Shown in pieces: positions 10,901 through 23,634 of a DNA stretch of 64,000 bases. Made by a program: the position numbers and the translations under genes. The DNA is from Hetaerina americana. Its lineage: Eukaryota > Arthropoda > Insecta > Odonata > Calopterygidae. How positions within the stretch are numbered: the first letter of the stretch is position 1; every line of letters begins with the position of its first letter. The stretch is from positions 64,745,677 through 64,809,676 of the forward strand of contig JAKTNV010000009.1 of assembly GCA_022747635.1 (NCBI GenBank). The letters run 5' to 3'. The notes below the pieces were generated by a model. That model ran no database searches and was not told the origin of the DNA. It saw only the letters and a list, made by a program, of their open reading frames with translations.

Positions 10901-13900
10901 GATACGTCAATGGGATAGGAGGCAGCGCCAATTTTTGGGAAACAGAAGCAAAGTTCGGAGAAGTGTCGCAATTGCCTGTCAACCTTCAATGTGATCTCCA
11001 TCGTCAACTGCAGGATCGAATAAAAATGCACGAATAAATCTGCCACGTCCGATATAAGTACTGTAAATAATATTCTCCGAGATTTTTCGTTTCGATCATT
11101 TATGACCATAATTCTCCTTTGATTAAAAGTTCCATGCCCAAATCGAGGGTTAACCTTGATGCATTTAGAGGAGTACAATATTGCATTAGGATGCTTGGGC
11201 ATGGAAACACTACCTACTCACGTCGGAAATCAGGAACACTAACCACGCCGGTCGATTCTTGGACCTTTAATATGCCTAAAAGGTTCTTTTGGGGCGCGGG
11301 TGCCTTACTCTCAGTCTTAATAAAAATAGGAAGTTTATGAGCCTCGAAATTGGACATCTATCGGTCATAAAAAAAACCCCGCGGAATCCTCTGGCTCACT
11401 TTTACCAAATATGAAATAAAAGTTGATATGGGCCTGAGTTTAGCATAAATATTGCGTAAAAAATTCAATCTTTAATCGGTTATAAATGGAAACATGGTTT
11501 TTCTAACGCTCCACTCGTACTGCATGAATTAATTACATTATTTTTGAAGAGAATAAACTGTTATTCAAAATATTATACCTTTTATACTCATGCATTTTCA
11601 ATGTCTGAGGAAAAGGCAAAGAATCTTTCAGTGAGTAAGAGATATTTCCAATTTAATAGTGCATCATAAATACGGCAATATAATATTGACTTAAAATCCA
11701 AAAATAAGAAAAGGATATCTTTCCTTGATAAATTACCACATAAAAACCCAAAATTCCAGCCCAGGTAAACGGCGATCGATATTACTGTCTTAGGCGAAAT
11801 AGTGCTATTGGCATGACATGCTTACGACTAGTTAAACAAGTATTTTAATTTTTAAGTGAACAATAGATGAAGCAACTGTATGTCTCAGTAATTTTCAGAA
11901 ATAACGATGTTATAAAGCACCAACCCAGGATAAATATGCATTACATTGCATTTTGTATAACATTTTAGGAGCGCAAACAAAATTTATATATTATTACTAA
12001 ATCTGTTAACTAATATTTAAATATGAATCTAAAATTTAAGCAAGCGGCAGGGACTCTGTAACATTATTGTATATTATTAGCTTCACTGTACTTAAAATAA
12101 TAAGCTCATGTTACTCTTTTCACAGCCATTTTGAGAAACTTTTAGTTACTTTGTTGTTTTTGAGTGTGTCGAATATATTTCCCCCTCTTCCCCATTCAAA
12201 GTAATTTTAGTCATTTCCACAAAAAAATTCAAGAATCCACGATGGAAAATTCTGATTCCTTGCAAACAAAAATTTGAAGCGTGGCTCTATTTCCAAATGC
12301 AAAGACTCCAAAGCAAAGAAAAAAAAGAACGGCGGAGTTTACGAAAACAATGAGATATCATTCTTTTAAAAATTCAAACTCCGAGGTAAAGTGAAGCGCC
12401 GATGATGTCTGCTAAATCAGATTTCATCTCATGAAACTCATCCGGAAGGCGGACGCCCACACAGTTTACTCGAGATAAAAGACACCCGATCGAGAAAAGC
12501 AACGTCGCCGATCGGGATGCAACCCCACGCCGTGAATCTCGAGGTCACTCCAGGCTATCTTTGCTCCCCGATTAATCCACCGATTTAAGGATTCCATTTA
12601 CGGGGTAAGACGCTGCCAGCTTCTCTCTAGGTCCCACCCCGTACGTTCGTACCACACGCCCACAAATGCCATCTAATTGCGTATTCCCGTCACCCGAGAC
12701 CTCTAACGAGCTCCCAGGGGATCCCTTTGGATTTCCCACGTCTCTTTCCTTTTGTGCGCAGGCAAAATCCAGGGTCGGCAACTCTCCATCCTCCTCAGGA
12801 GTTGCACGATCCCTGTGATCGGATCTGGGCGAATCGCAGCGACTATGACGACAAAGAGAGAGAGAGGGCGGAAGAATGAAATTTGAAAAAAAAACTAGAC
12901 CACCATAGTCATTCGTTGAAGTAGCGTTCGTAATACGTTGAAATAATAAGAGAGGGAAGGATATCAGTTGTAATTGTGAAATAATATTAAAAGAATCACT
13001 GTATTGCCTTCAAACCTACAGGATCGAGGAGTCATCTGAGGATAGAACCAAAGTCACTCTCTGCGGCGAAATTTGAAGAAAAAAATTCGATGATGTTATA
13101 GTATAATATTTGGCTCCGTCCAAAATAAAGTTTTATTACTTCCATGTCTTCTTCCAACCCTCTTTTCAGGGGTCATGTGGTAGAAGAGACTCCAAAGTCT
13201 CAATTTCGCCCAAAAATAATGACTAACATCTATCCATCTACCTATCTTTCCAAGTACCATCTTATATTTCCCCCTTCAAAGTCGCATCCCTCTTCAACCT
13301 ATGGATTAAAGTCTAACTCAAAGCTCTTCTTTCCATTTTCCCAACGTTATCCGTGATCCATCACCCCCTTTACTTCCCAATTGGTGCACATACACACCAA
13401 AGATTCAACCTACCTTCTATCTTTCTACATTGAAATTGAAGCTAGTGCGTCCTTCTAACAAACAAAGTTTGATTGCACTCAATATCAGGTATTTAATTTT
13501 TAGTTTTTAGAATAGAGAGCAGAATTTTAATCCCAAAATGTAATTGGAGAAAAAGATAGAGCAGGCGAGTGGACTCCTGAAGATCATTTAGTTATTTCTA
13601 GCCAAACTTATACGCATTTACCGATCGGACTGACGACATAATTTTAGAGGGGTAGATGTCAGAAACTATAGATTCAACGGGTCCTTTTTGCCTTAAACTA
13701 TATGTGATAGCAGCAACTTAGATCTCCCTTTGAATAATGAATCCTTCATTCCTGTTCTCATTCATAAATATTTGCACCCTCTCCCCATGCACCATTTTTT
13801 GTCTTGTAGGACAAACAAGTATATTGAACAATGGCAATCAGCAGTAGACTGAAGTTGAAACTGCAAGCATTGCGACAAGAGCATGAAAACGAATAAAGGG

Positions 13901-14165
13901 ATAATTTCTATTTTTCTATCGGGATAACAAAGGCATAAACTCTAGCTACCACCTCGGAAGTAAATCAAATTGGGATGGAGAAAACCATTCGTGAATAACC
14001 GTCTCCTACTGTTCCAAAAGGAATTACCAGTACAGGCAATGAGGAAACATATTTGTGTGGGGAGTGAAGAACTAATGGAATGAGAAGCATTGACAACTGA
14101 ATAATCAAGCTAAAGAAGTTTGGAAACTTATGCAACATATTGCTGGGGACTACAACTAGAAAACA
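7968..14165. other. No gene recognised, AT-rich unique sequence
   Basis: Both strands carry only short ORFs without recognisable motifs. Minor features are a (GA)n run near 12,857 and a local duplication at about 10,765-10,845 (ACTGTTC..TTCCCTAG..AACG twice). Presumably intergenic or intronic. Confidence 0.5.
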
Positions 14166-14272
14166 ATTGAAATTTAAAGAAATAATTGACTTTGTAATTC
14201 CACACACTTTATTTAAAAACACTAAATAAAGTGTGTGGAATTACAAAGTCAATTATTTCATTACATTTCAAT
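14166..14272. repeat. Long palindrome, 37-bp perfect core stem
   Basis: Arms 14179-14215 and 14223-14259 are perfect reverse complements of 37 nt around a 7-nt spacer. Pairing continues outward with about 10 of 13 matches (14166-14178 with 14260-14272). No transposase or tRNA homology is seen. It could be a fold-back element, or a palindromic duplication made during DNA repair. Confidence 0.9.
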
Positions 14273-14311
14273 ATGTTATGCAAAATCCACAAAGTTACGC
14301 CTGAGACAACA
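14273..14311 (+). repeat. Dispersed repeat motif, copy 1
   Basis: About 39 nt match 53762-53800 with three mismatches. The shared core is AAAGTTACGCCTGAGACAAC (14291-14310). It directly abuts the palindrome. Confidence 0.7.
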
Positions 14312-17204
14312 TTTTTTTTTAGAAAACAATTGACTAGATATGGTGAGGAACGAAAAGTTTGTACGTAAGAGAATAATTTAGAAATCAAACGGAAGAAACG
14401 AATATGTTGCGCTCTCCGTCCGGCAATTGGTTCTTGGGGAGTTTGAGGGATGAAAAACGAAAAGTAGATCTACAGGTCAAGGAACTACAACTAGTGGAAG
14501 AGATTTAGAAGTGGTAATCCAGAATTCGATAAAGGAGTCATCATGGAAAGGAAAAGAATGAGATGACTATAGTCAGTAATTTTGGTCAGAAAATTAATTA
14601 CGAGGATGATTGGTATATGATATGTTACGTTGGCTTCACTTCATTCCATAGCAGTGACTAAATCAAACTGGTAGACAATTATCTTCAAATGGTATGCAAT
14701 TATTTTAATACGTAATCCCATCCAAATTTATTTAGAGTAAACTACGCATTAATGGTTCAAATGCATTTCCATCTCGGTGAAGATAGTATTAAACAAGGAA
14801 TTATTGGAAAAGGGAGTTCTATAATAAAACTCCCTCGTGAAATCACTGTTTATAGTATAGTGATTTATGGTTCTTATATATCTATGATGTCCCTGATGCA
14901 CCTATGTACATAAAATACTATTTCCGTTAATAATCATTAGCAATTTTGTTTTAAATCTAATTGACACTAACTGAAAAGGTTTGAAGGAATAGTGCGTTGA
15001 AAACAAGTGATGAAGAAGTTGAATCCCGGTAAATATGATTTAAATGTCCAATTTACCGTGGAATGTGAGGAATAAGGAAAAAACCACGGTTCAATATTTC
15101 GTTTCCGTAGCGACTTTAGCGCGCAGACGAATTGGATGTATGCATTTGTATCACTTGGTGAACGTAGGTGGACTACAAGAGGGAACCTGCTGACAAATCC
15201 TCTGACGATTGTCAGTACCTCGTTCTCGTATACAGCGAAACCCGTGATAAAAAGAAAACTTGTTTATATTGCTATTAATGAGGAGAATTGAATTACTATA
15301 CATTTAAATTAATGCCGTGTTTTAAATCAATCGCAGCATTTACCTCAATGAAAGACGTGATAAAAAGGACAAGGGAGATCTTTCTTGCTGTTAAAAGTAT
15401 CTATGAGAGCAAATCAAACGATACGGAATCCTTCCTTGTTTACCTTTAGCATTAGCCTTAAAAGAAATAAAAAAACGAATGTTTAATACCTTTAAATGTA
15501 CGAATCACTACATTTTTACATGCTACATGCATTACTCCAGGTTTTTGGACAAATTTAAGTTCATTATGGAGTAACCTGGGAACTTGGAAAAACGTAGACT
15601 TGATTTCTACTTACAATTGATACTACCGCCAACATGAGACGGAGTGAGCAATAATTTAAGACGCACCCACTATCAATAAAACAGGATTGGCCGTTAACAC
15701 AAACGAGCGGGAAAACAAATTGCTTAGCCATTGTCACGGAGTTTAGAAATAGGAGATCTCTCTGAATAGTGCTGGGACGACTTTATTCTTGCCAAAGGTT
15801 TCGCAAACCATTTGAGAAGCGGTCCTGCGTAAACAATTGTCATCTTCTTGGTTACTCATTGCTGGAGTTGTTATCGATGGTTTGCGGCAGTACGTTTTGG
15901 CCCTTTCTCGAATATTTTTGTGCTGTAAGAAAATCCCACCATGAGCAGAGGATAAAGCTGAGAATCTAGGTCTTGTTGCATTGGAATGAGGAATAAATCA
16001 CGGAGAACAAATGAATGTAGCGGAGGTCAAATGAATAATTACTTAACATTTTCACACGTCAAACAATTAGATGACGAAAGGAAATATTTTATACTATTTT
16101 ATTTGAGAAAAATCTAGTCGAAGATTAATCTTTATCTGATGATATGTATATTAATATAACCTATCAGGTGACGCAGGAAGTTAACTAGTTACGAAGGAGT
16201 CGCGTTCCATAATTTAATCGCAACATTGTTAACTTTGCATAAAGTATCTCCAGCGTAATGAATGAAATAGCAGCAAGGCAAGGAAACGAATGATCATACA
16301 GAAGGATTGGAAGGAGACCATAGCTGTTGCATATGAACGTCACTAGGATAGAACTGTCGGCATAAATCTCGCGCTAAAATTTGAGATCGCGAATACATTT
16401 TCTAGTTGCTCTGTCGCCTTTCCTGGATTGTTTTTATTAAATTCTGTGTAGGTTTTGAATAAAGCTGATCAACAAAAACCAGTAAAAAACCAAAAATGTT
16501 ATTATCCATCTTCGTGTACTTTCAACAGTGAGAATATATTGAAATATGGAGCTTTTGCGAAACATTCGAACATACTCCTGATTAAGTTGATTCTAAAAGT
16601 CGACGCACTATGAAGTGCAAACTTTTGGCTAGTCTTCATTAAACGGAGTTCTGAAGCGGCCGGTGATTCAAGATGGCAAGATGCTGACAAGCTCTTCCTT
16701 GAAACTTTATACATGTATATATTCATACACATTAAATGTATAATATATATAATTTATAATGTATATTATATAAAACAATATAATATATATAATGCATGTA
16801 TGTCACAAGTCCAATAATAAATCATTAATTCTCGGATACATTGGCTCAAATGATTTTCTTAAAAATGAAATGATCATTTTTCATTCCTCGCCATGTAGAT
16901 TTCTTAGATAAAAGTCACGGCTGTGGGTGTAACATTTGATATCTCTTTAGATAGAAAAAGACTATCAACAACAGTACTGTTTGAATTTTTTTTCTAAACC
17001 ATATGGCCATAGCAATACGAGAGAACCTGGAGCTAGAATTGTTTCCATGGAAACTACAGCTGTAAAGGTTCCAAAATCATGCATGGAGATTTTTCAACAT
17101 TTCAATTAAAACGCGATAAATGAAGAAATAAAAAGAAATTTGTCATACTGGACCAAGAGAGTTATATTTGATACGCTAAATAACATTACGAGTTCTGAAA
17201 GAAA
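14312..17204. other. No gene recognised
   Basis: Unique AT-rich sequence without recognisable protein or transposon motifs. A TA-rich stretch lies at about 16,735-16,800. Confidence 0.5.
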
Positions 17205-17378
17205 TTCAATAGCAGTCCCTAGATATGAAAGGTGCATTGAGTCACCTGAAATTCTCCAAAATCCATGGATTACTCCCACGTTGGCATTTCAATAGCAGTC
17301 CCTAGATATCAAAGGTGAATTGAGTCACCTGAAATTCTCCTAAATACTGGCACAAAGGTCAATGGATTACTCCCACGT
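17205..17378 (+). repeat. Imperfect tandem duplication, about 80-90 bp unit
   Basis: Unit 1 (17205-17282) and unit 2 (17288-17378) share TTCAATAGCAGTCCCTAGAT, GAGTCACCTGAAATTCTCC and GGATTACTCCCACGT. Unit 2 carries about 13 extra bases before the last block. Confidence 0.85.
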
Positions 17379-18337
17379 GGATCTATTTCGGTGGGCGATA
17401 GTTTGCGCAGTGCTCCCATTTAGCATCTTTGGAGCCGACTTAAATTTGCACATACAATTCATTAAATCAAAAAAATAAAATCCTTAAGAGTAAATCATGT
17501 TTCCATACAATATTTGCGATCTGTAGAGCACGGGCTCTTCGGGATCTGATTGAAAATTCATGAATTCTAGGTTAATTCAGCAGTTGTATGACATAATAGT
17601 GAATTAATGTATAATTGGAACTTCAAGCCACCAGTACATGAGGTTCTAATGACAGTAACAATATAGCATTGATATTAGGATTTTCAATAGACTAGAAGGG
17701 CTCAATGGAATGGAATTTTGCCCAAGGCATGAGGGGAACAGATCATAACCCCGCCATGGTCGTATGAATTGATTTACCTACGTATGGAGGGCTGAGGGAT
17801 TGAGGTATGGGTACGGAGGGGTAAATCATAAATTGATTGAAAGAAGGACATCAACCAATGGATGGATCTAGTCGCGAGGCGATAGTGGAATGGAGTCACC
17901 CGGTGAAACGGCACAGTCCCTTTATGAAAAATGTGGTTTCTGCGGGACCATTTGCGGTGTCTCGTTGTACTCCACGTTACCCTCTTCATTTTCATCTCTA
18001 ATATCATATTCAGGGTTCTTGGTGTCCTGTGAAATCCAAGTCTTGTCCATTCCTGAGTCCTTTTTTGTGCTGCGCATTTTAGATTTGGTCCTCCATGCAG
18101 TTTTATCTATACACTGGCATAATTTATTTAGCTTAGTTTTCGGAGTTTAACGACCAATAAACAATAATTCAGAAAAAATAAAAACTGGTTTATTTTTTAC
18201 GTGTGTGGTTCAAATATTTCGTATCGTGGTACGAGGAGCTCAGAAGTGTAGCAGTATATAGTCCCACTGTCAATTGGAAAACTACTCTTACTGTTAGAAT
18301 ACCGATAATTCTAACGTGCATACCCTTCACGACATTC
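17379..18337. other. No gene recognised
   Basis: Short ORFs only; no recognisable family. Confidence 0.45.
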
Positions 18338-18460
18338 TACGAGGGTAACTTGAAAAGATCTCGGAATGGAATAGAAATAAACGACTTCCCTCAGTGAAAC
18401 GTTTTTTTATTTTTCAATATAGTCTCCCTGTACTCTTACATACTTGGGCCAGCGATGTTT
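18338..18460 (-). mobile_element. Mariner 3'-end fragment
   Basis: It starts with a terminal-repeat sequence TACGAGGGTAACTTGAAAAG and continues with AATATAGTCTCCCTGTAC, as in the fuller copy that begins at 18922. Only the end of the element, about 120 bp, is recognisable. Confidence 0.7.
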
Positions 18461-18921
18461 GCTTAGTTTCATTTGATTTTTATTCGATGAAAATATTGTA
18501 ACCCTGGTAAAAAAAATAGAAAAATGTCGCCATATACTGTCAACATACACTAAACTCATCATCTAAATTCGACATCATCAACACACATTATCGATATGAA
18601 AATTGGTTTCTACTATTGATTTGTTAGAAATACCACAGTTATTAGAAATACCAACTCGTGATGAAAACTTCCTTCTAAATTATTTGTACAGGTAAAATTC
18701 GAAACATGTTACAATGTCATACTATAACCGTTTAAAAATGTCATGTAATTTATATTCATTGCACATAAAAAGTCACTGCACAACAGGTCAAGTGTATGCT
18801 CAGATTTTGACATTGAATTGAATAATCTATGAATCTTTGTGGCTCAACGATGGGAGTTGTAATGAATATTGTGGCTTTAGATTTCTTATTGGAAAATTTT
18901 ATTTAATGGAATTTCTACAAA
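18461..18921. other. No feature seen
   Basis: AT-rich spacer between two ends of the same mariner family. It may be unrelated host DNA. Confidence 0.4.
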
Positions 18922-19902
18922 TATGAGGGTAATTTGAAAAATTATCGGAATGGTCGAGAAATAAACGGTATACTTCAGTGAATTTTTTTTTATTTTTCAA
19001 ATATAGTCTCCCTGTACAATAATTCACTTGGTCTAGTGATGTTCCAATGTCTTGATCCTATCTCGAAAATTAGATTACTTCTGGGCTGTAAAATACCCGT
19101 CTACTTCGGATGATAGTTCTTTGTTTGAAGAGAATCTCTGTCCACGGAGGAAAATTTTGAACTTGGGGAAGAGATGGAAATCTGATGGAGCCAAATCAGG
19201 TGGATGTAGCGACAATCCAATCTTAGTTCATTTTTGCCATAGCTACGACACTTATGTGTGGGCGTAGTGTATCAACATATTTCCACCGCTGTGACTGCTG
19301 TTTTGTCTCCCGGGCATAATAATGGACTCAAGTTTCATCCGTGGCCACGAACCGGCCCAGAAAATCTTGTTGGTTGCCCTTACGGGTCAATCATTGTTCG
19401 TAAATTTCCATTCTGATGACTCTGTAATCCTGTGCCAAGAGTCGTGGCACCCATCTGACAGCTATTTTTCTCATATCCACTTCCACAATTGAAGTGTGAT
19501 ATGACCGTTCAGATGTCATACCTAAAGCTTCAGTGATTTCTCACTCTTTCAGTCGGCGATCCTCCATCACCATTTTATGCACTTTTGCAATAATTCATGG
19601 GGTAGCGTCACATTTTGGCCGACCACTATGCGGATCCTCATCCAAGCTGTCCCGACCAACTTTGCTCTCATACCTTTTTTTACCAAGCATTTAGCCACTG
19701 CTCAAATCTCAATTTTTTCCATCTTCACAAATCACTACATGGGAACAAAAACTGAGAGGCATCCGCACCACAGATCTCTTCCTAGGGTACTGACGCGTTA
19801 CGTGTTTACTCGTAAAGGATTACCTATTACTACACGGGAAACTCGTAACACTAGCACTGATATCTGGTGGCGATTCCAAGAACCTTTCAAACTACCCTCG
19901 TA
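18922..19902 (-). mobile_element. Mariner element with both terminal repeats, decayed
   Basis: Terminal inverted repeats are visible: TATGAGGGTAATTTGAAAAA at the left and the reverse complement of TACGAGGGTAGTTTGAAAGG at the right. Reading the minus strand gives mariner transposase pieces in the expected order, including an N-terminal stretch, then DLAPSDFHLFPKFKIFL, RGQRFSSNKELSSEVDGYF and a C-terminal SNFRDRIKTLEHH. These last are the signature of the third catalytic aspartate region (PDLAPSD). Many stops and frameshifts are present. At 981 bp it is shorter than the roughly 1.3 kb usual for mariners, so it has internal deletions. Confidence 0.85.
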
Positions 19903-21589
19903 TTTCAGGGTTTATGCAATAAAAAAGCTTGATTTTAGGATAGGACCGGACTTTCTTTTTTACAAATGTTTTTCTTACTTGCCTCCCCTGCATATTTCTC
20001 CCACCTCCGTCCAGTTTATTCATTATTGTACACAAATTTGTCTTTTTCGGAGTTTCTACATTATTTACCATGAGAGCCTCTCCCATCAAATTGATCCATA
20101 ACTCTCATAATGTGTCCCTTCCTCCCAAATTATTCTCATCTCTTTACTTTATCCGACGAGTCGCTTGACTCTCATTCATTCTCTCCGCATTACCAAAACA
20201 GTGAATCAAACTTCTCAAACCTCTCCCTCTTTGTATCTCAAAACTGCCAATTACACGTAGGTGCAACTGAGTCTTCTTCTATAACTGAATAATGGCATGG
20301 GCTCCTCTTTCTACCTCTCCTATTGTCACCAAAAGTAATGCTCGAGTAACCCATACCCACCCACATTCAGCCGAAATTTATATTTATCCTGGCATACCCA
20401 AGATGCACTACGCAATGATGTGCGAATTAGCACATTCCTTTTCACATGGTTGATTCTCTCCTAATATATTAAGTTACATGGGCAAATATCAAGAAAATTT
20501 TATCCCTATATTACTAATATATTAATTCATTTAATGGACTCAAATGACGTGATTATATCACCGATGAAACTTTTCGCCGGTGAAATTTAGTATCCCCGTA
20601 AAAGAAGAATACTGGCTGTGATTTAAATGAACAGAATTCTGTTTTTATGCCAATGCAATATCTTTTATAATTTGAAGCGGCACTCCCTCTTTTATTAAAT
20701 AAGTGAATGCATGAATTTCATATCATTCTTTGTGTAAGAATGCAGAAATCTATACTAAGAAGGTATTTATGCATGAAATAACAATGCAATTATAAATATA
20801 AAAGGCCAATATCGATACCTGCAACTAGTTTCGAAAGTTAATATTTTTGAAGCACACATCTGTAACCTGAGTCGATTTAGTGTGGAAACCGTAGTGTTTT
20901 CTTGTTTCTGATGTTCTTAGGTTATTACTGGAAATTGCTAAAATGTTTCCACTCTCTTATGTTGGTCACCATCGCACTTTTACTTTTGAGGGAAATTGCT
21001 TACGAAATAAAAATATGCATGAATAGTCTAAATTTTAAGTTTTACGTAATCGAAAATGATTATTAAGTCCTACAAAGTGATACTTGAAAAGTTTAAGTAC
21101 ATTTAAGACAAGCAGTTATTTTTCAAAATTAAATTCAAATAAAGTTCAAAACACCTACGCGACTATGAGAAAAGAGTGGATATGAGCGACATTATCGATC
21201 AACTTCGGGAGTAAAATAGATCGAAAATTTAGTTAAGGGTTGATGCACTTAAAATTTTGAAAATAAGATTCTTTCACCTGAAAAATTAGTGGTTTCTCAG
21301 ATTTTCCCATAGACTCCACGTACTGTCAACGACCTTTCTGTTGGCAATCTGCCGTGTTTTTATCTCGTCTACCTCACCGTCTTTCACCAACATTCTGCCA
21401 AGTTATAAAATATGGTCACGTCTCCTAAGACTTTCGTCATGAGGTCACTCACACTCATTCAAAACTTCACTCCATTTTCCCCAAAGCTCGTCCTTCAAGA
21501 TTTCACTAACCTACCACTCGAGCACAACATGCTACAGTCATAACACTCCGATGCTTACCAAAAGTACTTCACCAGAAAACACACTATAC
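19903..21589. other. No clear gene; possible LINE scrap 21,290-21,420
   Basis: Mostly featureless. The minus strand near 21,290-21,420 reads LGRMLVKDGEVDEIKTRQIA, which faintly resembles the region after the RT of LINEs (YLGS.., ..EI..RI..A). The resemblance is too weak for a firm call. Confidence 0.35.
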
Positions 21590-22690
21590 GGGGAACCAAC
21601 ATTACACACGTCGAATCGGTAAAATACTTGGGTTTAACGACAACTACGCATACGTCCTGGGGAAAACACATTCGTGAAATTTGCAGAATAGCTAATAAAA
21701 GTTAGGATTCATAAAAAGCATACTTGGGAATTGCAATGAAAGGGTCAAGGAACTTTGTTATCTCACGTTAGCTAGGTCCCACCTCCATGCTGCAAGTGTA
21801 TGGGATCCTCATGAAGTAGGCCTAATTTCGGAACTAGATCGAGTGCAACGAAGAGCAGCTAGGTTTTTGAAAAGTTGTTATGAACAAGATAGCAGTGTCA
21901 CAACACTATTTGAAATCGCCGGCCCCGGTGGCGGCGGGGTAACGTCATCGTCTGCCATTCCAAGGGTCGCGGGTTCGATTCCCGCCTGGGTGAGTTTCCC
22001 TCCATCTAGGGCTTGGGTGTTTGTAAATGTGACATTGTTATCGTTGTTAATAGTTCGATGTAAAGGCCTAAAAGTGCTGTTTTCGGACTTATACTGAATA
22101 AATAAAATAAATAAATAAATAAAAGAATTACTAGGATGGAGCCACTAGTTGACCGTATGCCTAAATACAGGTTTAATTTACTGCGTAAATTTGAGGCAGG
22201 CTACTTATCTGACGATGTTAAGGAAATACTACAGGCCCTCATGTACTATGGTAGATCATATCACCAACGTAAAATCACGGAGATTTATTGTAGAACGAAT
22301 AGATTTCAAATGTCGTTTTTTCCTCGAACCATTAGAGATCATAATAGACATGACAGCAATCGCGTAGGATAAAATTAGAATTGGTAGTGTATATACTTTT
22401 CGATATCTTGCACATTTCTTCCTACATATTATTCTTTCTACTTGATAGACAAATCTTTTTAACAGTTATACAGCATGATTTGAATGTGAGTATCCTGTTA
22501 TTAAATATTGTTGCATGCAAGTACTTTCTTTCGTGTGATTAAGGTTTGTCGAGTGCATGACAAAACTAATATTTGTGTAGAAGTAACATGATTTGGTTTG
22601 CATGTGGTTTTATTCCAGTTTACGGGTGGTGACCTAACAACCCCCTCCGCACGCCCTTGCGGCGGCTTGCGGGGTATTGTGTATGCAGAT
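21590..22690 (+). mobile_element. LINE family C remnant split by a SINE
   Basis: The 3' third of a CR1/L2-like LINE. Before the SINE it reads YLG followed by SWGKHIREIC, both also found at 52139-52240. After the SINE it continues with YLSDDVKEIL, YYGRSYHQRKITEIYCRTNR and a tail ending SFFPRTIRD. It ends in the family's GC hairpin (22641-22677) and a short GATGCA-like tail. Stops and frameshifts are frequent. Confidence 0.85.
21917..22124 (+). mobile_element. tRNA-derived SINE, probably tRNA-Gly(TCC)-headed
   Basis: The head carries an A-box-like TGGCGGCGGGG (21929-21939) and a canonical B box GGTTCGATTCC (21972-21982). The anticodon-arm remnant TGCCATTCCAAG resembles tRNA-Gly with a TCC anticodon. 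An unrelated body of about 120 bp follows, then an (AAAT)n tail. It interrupts a LINE reading frame, and LINE sequence resumes at 22125. No clear long target duplication is seen. Confidence 0.85.
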
Positions 22691-22756
22691 TTCCGTAGAT
22701 GCAACTTTCATGTGAACCCAGAGCAATCTAAGGTGCACGAGCTAAACTTTCCTTAG

Positions 22757-23634
22757 ATGTATCCGAACCCCCTTTTTCAGAACCCTGACTCTAGTGACTT
22801 CGAGTTGGGGTGGGAATCATTTGAAGAAAGACAATTCAATGCAAGATTTAAATTACTAAATAAATTCAGATCCACATGTTTCAGCACCGAGGTCTCGCAA
22901 ATTATTCGCCCTCCAGCATACATTGGTCGCTTGGATCATGAGTATAAAATTGGGGAAACAGATGCCAGGGCTAGCAGACTTAAGGACTCCATCTTCCCAC
23001 GGACAATACGGGATAGCAACTGTAGGGTTGTAGATAGCGAAAATCCCACTTGCCACCCACAGCGTCTAGCGAATAATTAGTTCTACATAAATGCATGCAC
23101 TTTCACTAGCCTCGTATGTTTTGTTGTCAAACCCATTCCCGCATGATTGCATGGGACTTCCATTTAAGTATTTGGTGCTCGTTAAAGTATTGCTTACCCT
23201 GTTTTCTTTGTTTCCAAGTTTCATTTTGTTCTTCCATCCCTCGTCTCTCTCTGTGGGGTCACGCCTCCCCTACCTGCTGCGGTGTGTCACCTTCCCTATC
23301 TGTGTCTTTAGGGCTCTTAAGTTTCATGTCCATTTGACAGTAGGGTTTCCCCTTTTTGCTTTTCAATTCTAATTTCCACGTCATTGGATGGATTTTAAGT
23401 AAATTTTTGAAAATTTACTAAAAAAATAATTGAATATGTTGGTTGATGGTATATGTGTTTGCATGCGTGGGGGTTGAGGAGGTTTTTGCATGAATATGTG
23501 CGCCACTGTGGATGTGGGTTAGCATGAATATGTTAGTTTTGCATGTGTTTTATTCCCTTTGACGGGTGGTGGCCTAACACCCCCCGCCACACGCCCTTGC
23601 AGCGGCTTGCGGGGTATAATATAGATGTAGTGTT
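22757..23634 (+). mobile_element. Second LINE family C remnant, 3' part
   Basis: From 22757 the frame reads ELGWESFEERQFNARFKLLN, then PAYIGRLDHEYKIGETDA and DSIFPRTIRDSNC, collinear with 52460-52665. A 3' UTR of about 500 bp follows, ending in the GC hairpin 23580-23617 and ATAGATGTAG. It sits just downstream of, and in the same orientation as, the preceding remnant. They are separate insertions because each has its own 3' hairpin. Confidence 0.85.
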
